Assembly (NCBI RefSeq): GCF_004346035.1
Contig: NZ_SLZN01000003.1
Span: forward strand, 62,001 to 126,000
From: Acidomonas methanolica
Lineage (GTDB): Bacteria > Pseudomonadota > Alphaproteobacteria > Acetobacterales > Acetobacteraceae
Direction: 5' to 3'
Length of the DNA stretch: 64,000 bases
A program made the position numbers and the translations under genes. The notes below the pieces were generated by a model. The model had not been told where the DNA came from and ran no database searches. It was given only the letters and a program-made list of their open reading frames with translations. Positions 43,722-52,608 of the stretch are shown here, one piece after another (positions within the stretch are counted from its first letter, which is position 1; each line of letters opens with the position of its first letter).

Positions 43722-44108
43722 ACCGGAGCAGCCGGCTGCGGAGCCGAGCGGCGTTTCCATTCGTTATCGCGCGTATGTGAGCGATTTTGTTCGTATAGGC
43801 GTTCTTTTCGGTTGGAAACGCGCGAAAGAGATGGATATAAACGGATCTTAATGAAGACGTAAGCTCTGGCATGCTTTCCGTCGAACACGCGCGGGCGTGG
43901 ACTATGACTGGCGGCATCGAAACAGGCAAGAGCGAAGTGGTTTTGGACAATGTCTATCATGTTTCATGGTATTTCCATGCGTCATGAAGGTAATGAAAAT
44001 ATATTTTTCATCCTTCTCAAACGACATTAGTCTCTCGTGAAACGATAACTGCCGAGTGATGATTAATTGCGTAATGTATTCCATGGCGCCCTGTCGGGCG
44101 AGGGCCGG
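43722..44108. other. Long AT-rich intergenic region upstream of oprB
   Basis: This 387-base stretch has no credible gene. It is distinctly AT-richer than its surroundings, especially 43960-44070. A GCAGCCGGCTGC palindrome (43729-43740) may help end nadK transcription. The AT-rich half likely holds the promoter and control sites of the oprB porin gene. I could not identify a definite operator. Confidence 0.6.
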
Positions 44109-45686
44109 ATGAATGACTCGTCCTCCTGTCCCGGGTCGAGAGGCTGGCGGCGCGTTCACGGTCTGAGCGCCTCAATCGTCGTGCCGGGGCTCATGCTCCT
44201 CGCGCTCTGCGGTGGCGCCCGCGCCTCGACGGTGCTTCCCGGTCAGCCGCTCTCGATCGCGTCCGCCTCCGGGCAGAGCGGCGCACCCGGCCAGCAGAAA
44301 GCGTCGAAGTCCATTCTTTCCGAAGGCGCGATCGGGGAGGAGGTAGAGCCGTACCCCGGGCAGGTGCCGCTCATTCCCGGATTCCTCCAATCGCCCTACG
44401 GGCCGCCATCCTTCGGGCCGCCCTATGGGACGACGCATCTGCTGGGCGACTGGGGCGGGGTGCAGCCCTGGCTCCAGAAGCATGGCGTCTATGTGGCGCT
44501 GGCCGATTACGAGAGTATTTCCGGCAATCCGATCGGCGGGAAGCGGCAGACATATACCGACGCGGGGCAGGTCGGCGCGACGGTCGATGTCAATTGGGGC
44601 AAGATATTTCATGGCGACTGGGCGCATGAATTCTGGCTGCATACCCTCGTCGTCAACGGCCATGGACGAAATCTGAGCCGGGCTTTCGGCGATAACGGAA
44701 ACCAGGTGCAGCAGATCTATGGCGCGCGCGGCAACGTCGTGGCGCATCTGGTCTGGGCTTATTTCGAGAAGGCGTGGTGGCGCAGGCGCGTGGACTGGTC
44801 CGTCGGATTCATACCGACCGGGACGTTCTTCAACAACTCGCCCTGGGTGTGCAACTTCATGAATGTCTGGCTGTGCGGCAACGTGACGCCGACGAAATAT
44901 CTCAACGGGGGACGCGACTGGCCGTCAGGCAATATCGGCACGGTGCTGCGGGTGATGCCGACGCCGCATCTCTATGTGATGGGCGGTCTCTTCGCCGTGT
45001 CGCCGCACGCCTATAATGGCGGCATCTCAGGCTGGGCCTGGGGGCAGGACGGGCTGGGCAAGCTCGCGACCGAGGTTGAAATCGGCTGGATTCCGGAATT
45101 CGGGCGCGACAAGCTGATCGGGCATTACAAGGTCGGCGCGCTGTATGACAATTCGCGCTACAAGAACCTGTACGAGGACGCCTATGGCACCTCCGCCATC
45201 GCGGCGGGGCTGCCGAACCGGACCGAGAGCGGGCAGAGTTCCTTCTGGGCGATCGCGGACCAGATGCTGGTGCGTAACGGCGACGGGCCGATGAACGGCC
45301 TGATCGTCGGCGGGTACTGGTCCTATGCGGACGGCAAGACCTCCCAGATCAAGAACCATCTCGTCGGGGTGGTGATGGATACGGGCAAGATGTGGGGACG
45401 GCCGCTCGACATGGTGGGATTCATGGTGCAATGGGCGCAGTTCAGCCGCTCGGCGATCCTGGCGCAGGAAGCCGCGGCGGAGCGCGGCCTGCCCCTGCCG
45501 GGCGCGAATTTCGGCATGCCGTACGGCATTCAGGGGCATGAGACGACCTACGAGGCGTTCTACAACGCCCATGTGCTGAATGGCCTCAACCTCCAGCCTG
45601 ATTTCCAGTACGTCAACCATATCGGCGGGACGACCGTCTTCAAGGACGCCGCCGTTTTTTCCCTGGCGCTCAATGTCCTGTTCTGA
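44109..45686 (+). CDS. oprB: OprB-family carbohydrate-selective porin
   Basis: A 525-residue outer-membrane barrel. A signal peptide (LSASIVVPGLMLLALCGGARA) is followed by a Pro/Ser-rich stretch, then LLGDWGGVQPWLQKHGVYVAL, the typical OprB start of the barrel. The protein ends in VFSLALNVLF, the terminal aromatic expected of outer-membrane beta-barrels. OprB porins let sugars such as glucose through the outer membrane. ATG 44109 follows GAGGGCCGG; a TTG further up at 44067 is less likely. The next gene is a sugar porter, so the two probably form an uptake pathway. Confidence 0.9.
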   Translation: MNDSSSCPGSRGWRRVHGLSASIVVPGLMLLALCGGARASTVLPGQPLSIASASGQSGAPGQQKASKSILSEGAIGEEVEPYPGQVPLIPGFLQSPYGPPSFGPPYGTTHLLGDWGGVQPWLQKHGVYVALADYESISGNPIGGKRQTYTDAGQVGATVDVNWGKIFHGDWAHEFWLHTLVVNGHGRNLSRAFGDNGNQVQQIYGARGNVVAHLVWAYFEKAWWRRRVDWSVGFIPTGTFFNNSPWVCNFMNVWLCGNVTPTKYLNGGRDWPSGNIGTVLRVMPTPHLYVMGGLFAVSPHAYNGGISGWAWGQDGLGKLATEVEIGWIPEFGRDKLIGHYKVGALYDNSRYKNLYEDAYGTSAIAAGLPNRTESGQSSFWAIADQMLVRNGDGPMNGLIVGGYWSYADGKTSQIKNHLVGVVMDTGKMWGRPLDMVGFMVQWAQFSRSAILAQEAAAERGLPLPGANFGMPYGIQGHETTYEAFYNAHVLNGLNLQPDFQYVNHIGGTTVFKDAAVFSLALNVLF

Positions 45687-45865
45687 CTCCTCCGGGCACT
45701 TTTGTTGCAACTTCCGTCATCTCGGATGCGTTCGCGTCTGTATGACCGGAGGCAGGAGCGCTGCGGCCATGCCCATGCGCTTGCCGGACATGCCCTTCCA
45801 CCTGCGGGAAACGGCATGAGCGATTTCCTTTTAACACCCTCGAACGAAAGGCGGGACACCGGACG

Positions 45866-47332
45866 ATGTCGCATTCCGTTCCTTTGACCACGGCGCCGGG
45901 GCAAGACCGCCCGGCGGAATCTGTCGAACATGTCGAACTTCTCCCTACCGCACGGCGCACGCTCCTGCTCGCAGCCGTCGTGGCCGCCATCTGCGGCGGC
46001 CTCTACGGCTACGATACGGGCATCATTTCCGGCGCCCTGCTGCTCATCACCAAGGAGTTCTCGCTCTCCAGCACGTTGCAGGAACTCGTCGCCTCGGCGA
46101 TCCTGCTCGGCGCGGTGATCGGCGCGCTCGGCACCGGTTTCCTGTCGGAACGATACGGACGGCGCACGTCGGTCATCATCGTGACGGCCGTCTTCATCAC
46201 CGGGGCGCTGGCCTGCTCGTTCGCGCCGGACGTATATGCCCTGATCGTCGCGCGCGTGTATCTGGGGTTCGCCGTCGGCGGCTCCACGCAGGTCGTGCCG
46301 ATGTATATTTCGGAACTCGCCCCGGCGGAGCGGCGCGGCACGCTGGTGACGATGTTCAACGTCGCGATCGGCGTCGGTATTTTCGCGGCCAATGTGATCG
46401 GCTTCGCCGCCCGCACGGCATGGGGCTGGCGACCGATGATCGCCATTGCCGCGCTGCCGGCGCTGTTCGTCTTCGTCTGCATGTTCTTCCTGCCCCGCAG
46501 TCCGCGCTGGACGGCGGAAAATCGCGGGATTCCCGAGGCGATCGACGAGTTGCGCAAGGTGCGCGAAAGCCGCCGGGAAATCCGGCACGAGGTGCGGCAG
46601 ATCCGGGAGAACGCGGACTCGGTGGATGAGGCGAATCGCGGCTGGCGCGGACTCACCCAGCCCTGGGTGCGTCCCGCTCTCGTCGCGGCGCTCGGCGTCG
46701 CGTTCTTCACGCAGTGCGGCGGGCTGGAGATGATGATCTATTATGCGCCGACCTTCCTGCGCGACGCCGGTTTCGGCAATGACTCCGCCTTGCTGGCCAG
46801 TCTCGGCGTGTCGATCGTGTATCTGCTGATGACGTTCCTCGGCTCGCGTTTCGTGGACCGGATCGGTCGCCGCCGGCTGATGCTCATCATGGGGCCGGGC
46901 TCGGTGCTGAGTCTTCTGGGGCTGGGGCTCATGTTCGCCCTGCATCCGGACAAGGGCAGCGTGGGATCTTACCTCACCATCGCGTTCCTGCTCCTGTTCA
47001 TGGTGTTCAACAGCGGCGGCATCCAGGTCGTGGGCTGGCTGCTCGGCGCGGAGATGTTCCCGCTCTCCATGCGCGGCCAGGCCACGTCGCTCCATGCCGC
47101 CACGCTCTGGGGCAGCGATCTGCTGGTGACGGCGACGGCGCTGACCCTGGTGAACCTCATCACCCTGGGCGGGACGATGTGGTTCTATGCGGGGGTGAAC
47201 CTGCTCTCGGTGCTGTTCGTCTTCTTTTTCGTCCCGGAGACGACCGGCGCGTCCCTGGAGGACATCGAGATCGCTCTGAAGAAGGGCGAATTCCGCCCGA
47301 CGCGCGCGCACAGGGCGATCCGGAATTACTGA
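45866..47332 (+). CDS. MFS sugar porter (proton-coupled sugar transporter)
   Basis: A 488-residue, twelve-segment transporter of the sugar porter family. It has GGLYGYDTGIISGALLLI in helix 1, GFLSERYGRRTSVI and SRFVDRIGRRRLML (the paired RxGRR loops), PMYISELAPAERRGTLVTMF and VFFFVPETTGASLEDIE (PETKG-like ending). It resembles GalP, AraE and XylE. It would move a pentose or hexose with a proton across the inner membrane. It is 179 bases after the porin and convergent with a GbpR-like regulator. Confidence 0.9.
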   Translation: MSHSVPLTTAPGQDRPAESVEHVELLPTARRTLLLAAVVAAICGGLYGYDTGIISGALLLITKEFSLSSTLQELVASAILLGAVIGALGTGFLSERYGRRTSVIIVTAVFITGALACSFAPDVYALIVARVYLGFAVGGSTQVVPMYISELAPAERRGTLVTMFNVAIGVGIFAANVIGFAARTAWGWRPMIAIAALPALFVFVCMFFLPRSPRWTAENRGIPEAIDELRKVRESRREIRHEVRQIRENADSVDEANRGWRGLTQPWVRPALVAALGVAFFTQCGGLEMMIYYAPTFLRDAGFGNDSALLASLGVSIVYLLMTFLGSRFVDRIGRRRLMLIMGPGSVLSLLGLGLMFALHPDKGSVGSYLTIAFLLLFMVFNSGGIQVVGWLLGAEMFPLSMRGQATSLHAATLWGSDLLVTATALTLVNLITLGGTMWFYAGVNLLSVLFVFFFVPETTGASLEDIEIALKKGEFRPTRAHRAIRNY

Positions 47333-47337
47333 GATCG

Positions 47338-47353
47338 CCGCCTCGAAAGGCGG
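47338..47353. terminator. Hairpin between sugar porter and gbpR-like gene
   Basis: Stem CCGCCT / AGGCGG with a CGAA tetraloop. It lies six bases after the porter stop, between convergent genes. There is no T tract, so it may be a transcript-stabilising stem rather than an intrinsic terminator. Confidence 0.35.
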
Positions 47354-47381
47354 TGGGAGATCCCGCCGCCCTGTCCCTCTT

Positions 47382-48374
47382 TCAGGCCGCCATGCCCTCG
47401 TCATGCGTCATCTGCGCCATCTGGCTGCTATGGGCCAGACAATGCTCGATGGTTTCGAGCACCAGGCGCTGGGCCGGCGAGGTGGGGCGATGGCGGGGAA
47501 TGACGACGCCGTAATTGCTGATGCTGATCTCGAAGGGCAGCGGCAGGATGTCGAGCTGCCCGAAGGCGGCCTGCTGCAAGGCCACCGCCTCGGAGATGAT
47601 CGAAAGCGAGTCGGAGCGCCGCAGACAGGCGAGCGTCATGGCCAGCGAATTCGTGTTGACGATGCGTTCCGGCGGCCGCAAACCCTCATGCACGAACAGC
47701 GCCTCCACGCGCTGGCGCAGTTTGGTGCCGCGGTTCTGGAGCACCCAGGAGCAACGCTGGAGATCCTGCAAGGTCAGCGCGCCCTGGCTCGCCAGCCTGT
47801 GGCCGGCGCCCGCGACGAGCGCCAGACGTTCCGCGCCGATATCCTGATAGGCGAAGCGCTCGAAATCCAGGTTCTCGTCGATGCGCGCGATCATGAAGTC
47901 GATCTGCCCGGAGCAGAGCATTTCCGTCAGTCGGGCGGTCGAGCCGGTGCGGATTTCGAGTTCGATGAGCGGATGGTCGATCTGCGTCTTGGTCGTGACG
48001 TCCGCGAGCAGGTCGATGGCTGGCCCATCAATCGCGCCCAGCGCCACATGGCCGCTATGTCCCGCCATCACGGCATTGAACTCGTCCCGCGCGCCGTCCA
48101 GCTCGGCGATGATCGCCTTGGCCCGCCGCGTGAGAATCTCGCCGAAGTAATTGGGCACGAGAGACCGTCCGCGCCGGTCGAAAATCTGGCGTCCCAGCGC
48201 CTCTTCGAGATCGGACAGCAGACGGGACGCCGCCGGCTGGGCGATCCCCATCGTATCCGCCGCCTGCTGCATGGTGCCGGTCCGGTCGAGTTCGACCAGC
48301 AACTGGATATGGCGCAGCTTCATGCGGCTGCGGATGAACCAGCTTTCTTCAAGGCGCGGTTTATCGTCTGTCAT
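47382..48374 (-). CDS. LysR-type regulator, GbpR-like
   Basis: A 330-residue transcription factor. The N-terminal winged helix-turn-helix is RHIQLLVELDRTGTMQQAADTMGIAQPAASRLLSDLEEALG; the rest is the LysR effector domain (VALGAIDGPAIDLLADV and so on). It resembles GbpR of Agrobacterium, which controls sugar-binding protein genes and responds to sugars such as galactose or arabinose. The adjacent porin and sugar porter fit such a role. ATG 48374 follows GGAGGG at nine bases. Autoregulation is possible because symmetric sites lie just upstream. Confidence 0.85.
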   Translation of the reverse strand: MTDDKPRLEESWFIRSRMKLRHIQLLVELDRTGTMQQAADTMGIAQPAASRLLSDLEEALGRQIFDRRGRSLVPNYFGEILTRRAKAIIAELDGARDEFNAVMAGHSGHVALGAIDGPAIDLLADVTTKTQIDHPLIELEIRTGSTARLTEMLCSGQIDFMIARIDENLDFERFAYQDIGAERLALVAGAGHRLASQGALTLQDLQRCSWVLQNRGTKLRQRVEALFVHEGLRPPERIVNTNSLAMTLACLRRSDSLSIISEAVALQQAAFGQLDILPLPFEISISNYGVVIPRHRPTSPAQRLVLETIEHCLAHSSQMAQMTHDEGMAA

Positions 48375-48388
48375 AAGCCTGAGCCCTC

Positions 48389-48470
48389 CATTCCATGATG
48401 GTATCATAAGAAAATTGGAATGACTCATGGCCTGATTATTATATAATATTGCTGGACCCGTTCCCGGCAA
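48389..48470 (-). promoter_or_regulatory. Promoter and candidate operator of the gbpR-like gene
   Basis: On the minus strand TTGCCG (48465-48470), a 16-base spacer and TATTAT (48443-48448) form a good promoter in an AT-rich island. Between it and the start codon lie a palindrome ATGATGGTATCAT (48395-48407) and an outer CATTCC / GGAATG pair (48389-48394, 48417-48422). The nested symmetry suggests a regulator-binding site, perhaps for autoregulation. Confidence 0.5.
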
Positions 48471-48567
48471 GCGTCGGCTCGCCGGAAAGCCCTCCGGGCA
48501 GGGACCTGCATCCCCCCATGCGGTCGCCTCTTGCCAATCCGGGCGGAGAAGGTCTTACTGTGCCGCC

Positions 48568-48795
48568 ATGAGCCTGTTGTTCACCAGTATCGCGCGTCTC
48601 GCCTGGGTGGTTTTCGCCGCACTCTGCGGCCCCGGCATTCTCATCGGCAGCGCGGTCGCCTGCCCCAGCGCCGAGCGTGCGCGGGGCGCGCGCCGCTGGG
48701 GGCTGCTGGCGGCCTGCCTCGCCTATTATCTCGTCGTCGGCGGGACTGTCTACGGCCTCTCGCGCGCCGTGACGCGCCGTCGTCTTCAGGCCTGA
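48568..48795 (+). CDS. Small two-helix membrane protein
   Basis: A 75-residue protein: helix 1 LAWVVFAALCGPGILIGSAV, a short basic loop (SAERARGARRW) and helix 2 LLAACLAYYLVVGGTVYGL, then a basic end. I recognise no family. It overlaps the methyltransferase 3' end by ten bases, tail to tail. The ribosome site is distant (GGAGAAGG ~15 bases up), but the hydrophobic pattern with basic loop looks real. Confidence 0.45.
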   Translation: MSLLFTSIARLAWVVFAALCGPGILIGSAVACPSAERARGARRWGLLAACLAYYLVVGGTVYGLSRAVTRRRLQA

Positions 48796-49445
48796 AGGGG
48801 CTTCCGGGCGATGATGGCGTGGACCGCGTCGGTCCAGGCCGGGAGGTCCTCGGGGGGCACGACGTCGCCGCTATCCATTTCCCCGAAGCCCGCCCGCGCC
48901 AGCAGGACGCTCGTCAGCCGCACCCGGTCCGCCGGGTCGAGCGCCTGCCAGAGGGCCACCGCCTTGGCGGGGTGGACATTGTCGGAAAAGCTCAGCAGCA
49001 GCGGCGCGCCGGGCCTGAGCACGCGCGCGACCTCGCGCAGAACCTCGACAGGCCGGGTCAGATAGGCCAGCCCGTCACAGAGCGTCACCGCGTCGAGCGA
49101 ATCGTCCGGGAAAGGCAGCGCGGGATTGGCGTTGAGGTCCTGCACCACCCGCTCCGTCAGGGCGGGGTTCGCCTCCATCGCCCTCAGGCTGACGTCGATG
49201 CCGGTCACGGCCGCATGCGAGACGCCCGGCGGAAAATGACTCGCCGTCCCGCACATCAGGTCGCAGACCGCGCCGGAAGCGGGCAGGGCCGTCTGGTAGA
49301 GCGCCGTCACCGCCGCCCGTGCCCCGACGTCCATATGGGAGAAATCGGCGGTGCGCGCATAGAACAGTGCGTCCGGCTCCTCATTGGCGCGGGCGAAAGC
49401 GCGCGGATGGAAGCCCTGAAGATCGTCGGGGGACGTGTCGCTCAT
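48786..49445 (-). CDS. Class I SAM-dependent methyltransferase
   Basis: A 219-residue methyltransferase. Motif I is VCDLMCGTASHFPPG, followed by VTGIDVSLRAMEAN, LPFPDDSLDAVTLCDGLAYL and LREVARVLRPGAPLLLSFSD, as in Methyltransf_11 enzymes. Its substrate is unknown. ATG 49445 follows GCGGGAGG. It is the fourth gene behind queE-queC-queD on the same strand, 13 bases after queD, so is co-transcribed with 7-deazaguanine synthesis genes; whether it acts in that pathway is not shown. Confidence 0.8.
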   Translation of the reverse strand: MSDTSPDDLQGFHPRAFARANEEPDALFYARTADFSHMDVGARAAVTALYQTALPASGAVCDLMCGTASHFPPGVSHAAVTGIDVSLRAMEANPALTERVVQDLNANPALPFPDDSLDAVTLCDGLAYLTRPVEVLREVARVLRPGAPLLLSFSDNVHPAKAVALWQALDPADRVRLTSVLLARAGFGEMDSGDVVPPEDLPAWTDAVHAIIARKPLQA

Positions 49446-49458
49446 GGGAACCTCCCGC

Positions 49459-49989
49459 TCACTGGATGCTGAAATCGGGCCGGTGCCACCAGCAGGCCTG
49501 CGCGGCCCGTCCGGCGGGCGGGAGATAATCCATCGCATCCCCCGTCAGCCGCACCGTGTTGGTCGGCGTTTCCTGCAGGGAAATCTCCTCGCAGACGAGG
49601 GTCTCCCCCGCTTCGCGCAGGAAGGCGTTCAGCTTGGCCAGCATCAGCGCCGCCATGAGCTCCGTCGTCGGGTCGCCCGGCGTGACCACGATGCGCGCCG
49701 CACGGCCCGGCTCGTTGGCGCGAAACCATTCCAAAAGGGGGTCGCGCTCGGAGAGTTGCAGCGCATGGTCCAGCGCCGTGTCGACGAACTCGTGCCAGCG
49801 CTGCTTCGCCTCGCGGAACGAGACGATCATGTTGCCCCGACCGTCCAGCGCGCGCTCCCGCACGGGCCGCAGAGCGACGGTGACGAACTCGTTATGCCCG
49901 TGCGGCAGGGCACAGCTCTCCGACGCTCCGTCGATCAGCCGGTGCCCCATGGAAAAACGGCGGGTGAAGACCAGTTCAGCCTTCGACAT
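49459..49989 (-). CDS. queD: 6-carboxytetrahydropterin synthase (QueD-like)
   Basis: A 176-residue enzyme of the PTPS family. The zinc and catalytic residues appear in [21 protein letters not shown]: His, then Cys, then paired His. The late [15 protein letters not shown] carries the catalytic Glu region. The family is normally ~120 residues; this one is longer by an insert around 45-100. It makes 6-carboxytetrahydropterin from dihydroneopterin triphosphate, the first committed step to preQ0. Its start overlaps the queC end by 14 bases. Confidence 0.85.
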   Translation of the reverse strand: MSKAELVFTRRFSMGHRLIDGASESCALPHGHNEFVTVALRPVRERALDGRGNMIVSFREAKQRWHEFVDTALDHALQLSERDPLLEWFRANEPGRAARIVVTPGDPTTELMAALMLAKLNAFLREAGETLVCEEISLQETPTNTVRLTGDAMDYLPPAGRAAQACWWHRPDFSIQ

Positions 49990-50680
49990 AGGCGGCCCAT
50001 CCTTTCGCGCGCAATTCACAGGCCGGGCAGGTTCCGCAGCCGTACCCCCAGTCATGTGCGTGGCGCCGGTCCCCCAGATAGCAGCTATGGGAGTGGCGGT
50101 TGATCGCCTCGACCAGCGCGGCGCCGCCCAGTGCTTCGGCCAGGCGCCAGGTCTGCGCCTTGTCCAGCCACATCAAGGGCGTATGCAGGACGAAGCGCTG
50201 CGCCATGCCGAGATTGAGCGCCACCTGCAACGCCTTGATCGTATCGTCCCGGCAATCCGGATAGCCGGAATAATCCGTCTCGCAAACGCCGGTCACGATG
50301 TGCCGCGCGTGCCGGCGCACGGCCAGAGCGGCGGCGAGGCTGAGGAAGATCAGGTTCCGCCCCGGCACAAAGGTGGAGGGCAGCCCACTCTCCGTCATCA
50401 CGATATCCGCCTCGCGCGTCAGTGCCGTCTCCGACAGCGCGCCGAGGACCGGCAGGTCCAGCGTGTGATCGGGGCCGAGCCGCGCCGCCCAGTCGGGCGA
50501 GAGCGTTGCCATGTCGGCGCGCAGCGTCGCGCGGCACTCCAGTTCGACCGCGTGGCGCTGGCCGTAATCGAAGCCCAGCGTCTCCACACGGGCGAAGCGG
50601 TCCAGCGCCCAGGCGAGGCAGGTGGCGGAATCCTGACCGCCGGAAAACAGCACGAGGGCGGTGTCGTCGGCATGGGCCAT
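49976..50680 (-). CDS. queC: 7-cyano-7-deazaguanine synthase
   Basis: A 234-residue ATP-dependent enzyme. The PP-loop is [19 protein letters not shown] (SGGxDS motif), and the C-terminal zinc site is [14 protein letters not shown] with an upstream SCYLGD Cys. It converts 7-carboxy-7-deazaguanine to preQ0. The ATG at 50678-50680 overlaps the queE stop (TGATG), a classic coupled junction. It overlaps the queD start by 14 bases. Confidence 0.95.
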   Translation of the reverse strand: MAHADDTALVLFSGGQDSATCLAWALDRFARVETLGFDYGQRHAVELECRATLRADMATLSPDWAARLGPDHTLDLPVLGALSETALTREADIVMTESGLPSTFVPGRNLIFLSLAAALAVRRHARHIVTGVCETDYSGYPDCRDDTIKALQVALNLGMAQRFVLHTPLMWLDKAQTWRLAEALGGAALVEAINRHSHSCYLGDRRHAHDWGYGCGTCPACELRAKGWAAYVEG

Positions 50681-51321
50681 CAGGGGAGTCCGATCAGCTT
50701 GTGGGTCTGGAGCGAGAGGCGCCAGCGGGGATGGCCCATGCAATAGGCGGCAGCGGCGCTCGTATGGGCCGCGCGTTCCGGCCCGTCCATCGGCTGGAGC
50801 CAGAAATGGCCAAAGGACCAGTCCTCGAAGGAGGCGGGGGGAAGTTCCGGCTGCGGATAGACCAGCTTGAGTTCGTCGCCGCGTGTCTGGACCACCGGGC
50901 CGCCCGGCTTGGGGCTGACGCATATCCAGTCGATGCCGTCGGGGACCGCGAGGGTGCCGTTCGTCTCCAGCGCGATCTCGAAGTCCCGCGCTTTCATCGC
51001 CGCGATCAGCGCGGCATCGAGCTGCAACAGCGGCTCGCCTCCGGTGAAGACCACGTAGCGCCCCGCCGCCTCTCCGGCGATGGCGCGCCAGCATGCGGCG
51101 ATCGCGTCCGCCAGCGCTTCGGAGTCGGCGAACCGGCCGCCGCCTTCGCCGTCCGTGCCGACAAAATCCGTGTCGCAGAAGCGGCAGGCCGCGCGGGCGC
51201 GGTCCTCCTCCCGTCCGGACCAGAGATTGCACCCGGCGAAGCGGCAGAACACGGCGGCGCGCCCGGTCTGCGCGCCTTCTCCCTGAAGGGTCGGGAAGAT
51301 TTCCTTCACAGCATAGGACAT
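50680..51321 (-). CDS. queE: 7-carboxy-7-deazaguanine synthase (radical SAM)
   Basis: A 213-residue radical SAM enzyme. The cluster motif is expanded: Cys in RFAGCNLW, then 14 residues to the next Cys and two more to the third (ACRFCDTDF), i.e. CX14CX2C rather than CX3CX2C. This variant is known for Burkholderia-type Que[13 protein letters not shown] and [11 protein letters not shown] match the family. It turns 6-carboxytetrahydropterin into the 7-deazaguanine core. ATG 51321 is the chosen start. It is coupled to queC by a TGATG overlap. Confidence 0.93.
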   Translation of the reverse strand: MSYAVKEIFPTLQGEGAQTGRAAVFCRFAGCNLWSGREEDRARAACRFCDTDFVGTDGEGGGRFADSEALADAIAACWRAIAGEAAGRYVVFTGGEPLLQLDAALIAAMKARDFEIALETNGTLAVPDGIDWICVSPKPGGPVVQTRGDELKLVYPQPELPPASFEDWSFGHFWLQPMDGPERAAHTSAAAAYCMGHPRWRLSLQTHKLIGLP

Positions 51322-51469
51322 GCCTCGCATGTCGGCGAGGCGCGCGCCGGATGCAAGGATTTTCTTCCCGTCACATCCTCGGGCCGCGAGGAATGTCCGG
51401 ACCCGTCAGCCGCGTCCGGGTTCGATTGTCGGGCGCCTCGAAGGGCAGGTGGCCTCCGAAGCGGCCCGG

Positions 51470-52465
51470 TCAGCGGAAGATGGCGACATGCGGCACGCCG
51501 TCCTGTCCGACCCAGGCGCGGTACATGCCGTCCGTGTTGAACGGCATGGCGATATGCCCCGTCGCGTCCACGGCGATTGCCCCGCCATTTCCGCCCAGCG
51601 CGGGGATTTCCCGGTTCACGACCTCCTCGGCCGCGTCGGAGAGAGGCTGGTGCAGCAGCCCGACGCGGACGCAGACCGCATGTGCGGCGACTGTGCGGAT
51701 GTAGAATTCCCCCCAGCCCGTGCCGGAGAAGGCGCAGTTTCCATCCGCATAGGTTCCCGCGCCGATCAGCGGTGAATCGCCCACCCGGCCATAGAGCTTG
51801 TCCGTCAGCCCGCCCGTCGAGGTGCCGGCTGCCAGATGCCCCTGCCGATCCAGCGCCACCGCGCCGACCGTGCCGAAATGGCGGTCGAGCGGCAGGACGG
51901 CGTGCTTCCCGCCCGCCCGGTCGTCCGCCAGCGCCTTCTGCAACTGCGTCCAGCGTTCGTCCGTCCGGAAATAGGCCTCCGGCATCATCGTGAAGCCCTG
52001 CGTACGTGCGAAAGCCTCCGCCCCGTCGCCCACCAGCAGCACATGCGGCGAATGCTCCATCACCGCTTCCGCCAGCAGGATCGGGTTCTTGATGTGATGC
52101 ACCCCGGCCACCGCCCCGGCCCGGAGGGTTGCGCCGTCCATGATGGCCGCATCCATTTCGTTGCGCCCGTCATGGGTGAAGACGGCGCCGCGCCCGGCAT
52201 TGAAATGCGGATCGTCCTCCAGCACGGTAATCGCCGCCGTCACGGCGTCCTGCGCCGGGCGTCCCGCCTGAAGCGCCGCGTAGCCGTCATGGAGCGCGCG
52301 GGAAAGCGCCGCCTCCACCGCCTGTCGCTTCTCGGGAGTCAGGCTGGAGGCGATGACGCCCGCCCCGCCATGGATGACCAGCACGGGGACGGTGTCGGCA
52401 CGCGCGGGGGTGATCACCGAGACTGTGGCGAGAGCGGCGAGCAGGAGGTGGCGGGCGGGGTGCAT
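51470..52465 (-). CDS. iaaA: Isoaspartyl peptidase/L-asparaginase (Ntn hydrolase)
   Basis: A 331-residue precursor with a signal peptide (LLLAALATVSVITPARA). It has VLVIHGGAGVIASSL, FNAGRGAVFTHDGRNEMDAAIMDG and the autoproteolysis site HFGTVGAVALDRQGHLAAGT, where the Thr after Gly becomes the N-terminal nucleophile. TSTGGLTDKLYGRVGDSPLIG follows, as in plant-type asparaginases. It hydrolyses asparagine and beta-aspartyl peptides; the signal suggests a periplasmic site. It is followed upstream by an acetic-acid-bacterial hairpin repeat. Confidence 0.9.
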   Translation of the reverse strand: MHPARHLLLAALATVSVITPARADTVPVLVIHGGAGVIASSLTPEKRQAVEAALSRALHDGYAALQAGRPAQDAVTAAITVLEDDPHFNAGRGAVFTHDGRNEMDAAIMDGATLRAGAVAGVHHIKNPILLAEAVMEHSPHVLLVGDGAEAFARTQGFTMMPEAYFRTDERWTQLQKALADDRAGGKHAVLPLDRHFGTVGAVALDRQGHLAAGTSTGGLTDKLYGRVGDSPLIGAGTYADGNCAFSGTGWGEFYIRTVAAHAVCVRVGLLHQPLSDAAEEVVNREIPALGGNGGAIAVDATGHIAMPFNTDGMYRAWVGQDGVPHVAIFR

Positions 52466-52528
52466 GAGATGGTCCGTGTTGGAAATGAAACGATAGGAGA
52501 ATGATGCCGGTCTGTCTCGGGCGGCGGC

Positions 52529-52549
52529 GTTCTTTTTTGAAAAAAGAAC
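52529..52549. repeat. T-rich/A-rich hairpin repeat
   Basis: The core TTCTTTTTTGAAAAAAGAA is a palindrome of 10-base arms (with flanking G/C) followed by CCAAAAAACTTTTG. Similar hairpins recur between genes in acetic acid bacteria, from my recollection. It lies 60 bases past the stop of the aldehyde dehydrogenase on the minus strand and may act as its terminator or as a dispersed element. Confidence 0.5.
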
Positions 52550-52608
52550 CAAAAAACTTTTGTGATTCGGTTTGAGGGTTTGTCGTGAGACCCGCGCACC
52601 GGCGTGTA

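Noticed and set aside
43711-43950. Possible 79-residue minus-strand gene in the oprB upstream gap
   Set aside because: No ribosome site, no recognisable domain and no membrane pattern; likely chance.
45560-47404. Long minus-strand open frame opposite the sugar porter
   Set aside because: Charged, low-complexity shadow frame; the plus-strand transporter is unmistakable.
51322-51469. PreQ1 riboswitch upstream of queE
   Set aside because: Neither the type I nor type II core was found; only an unremarkable CCTCG/CGAGG stem is present.
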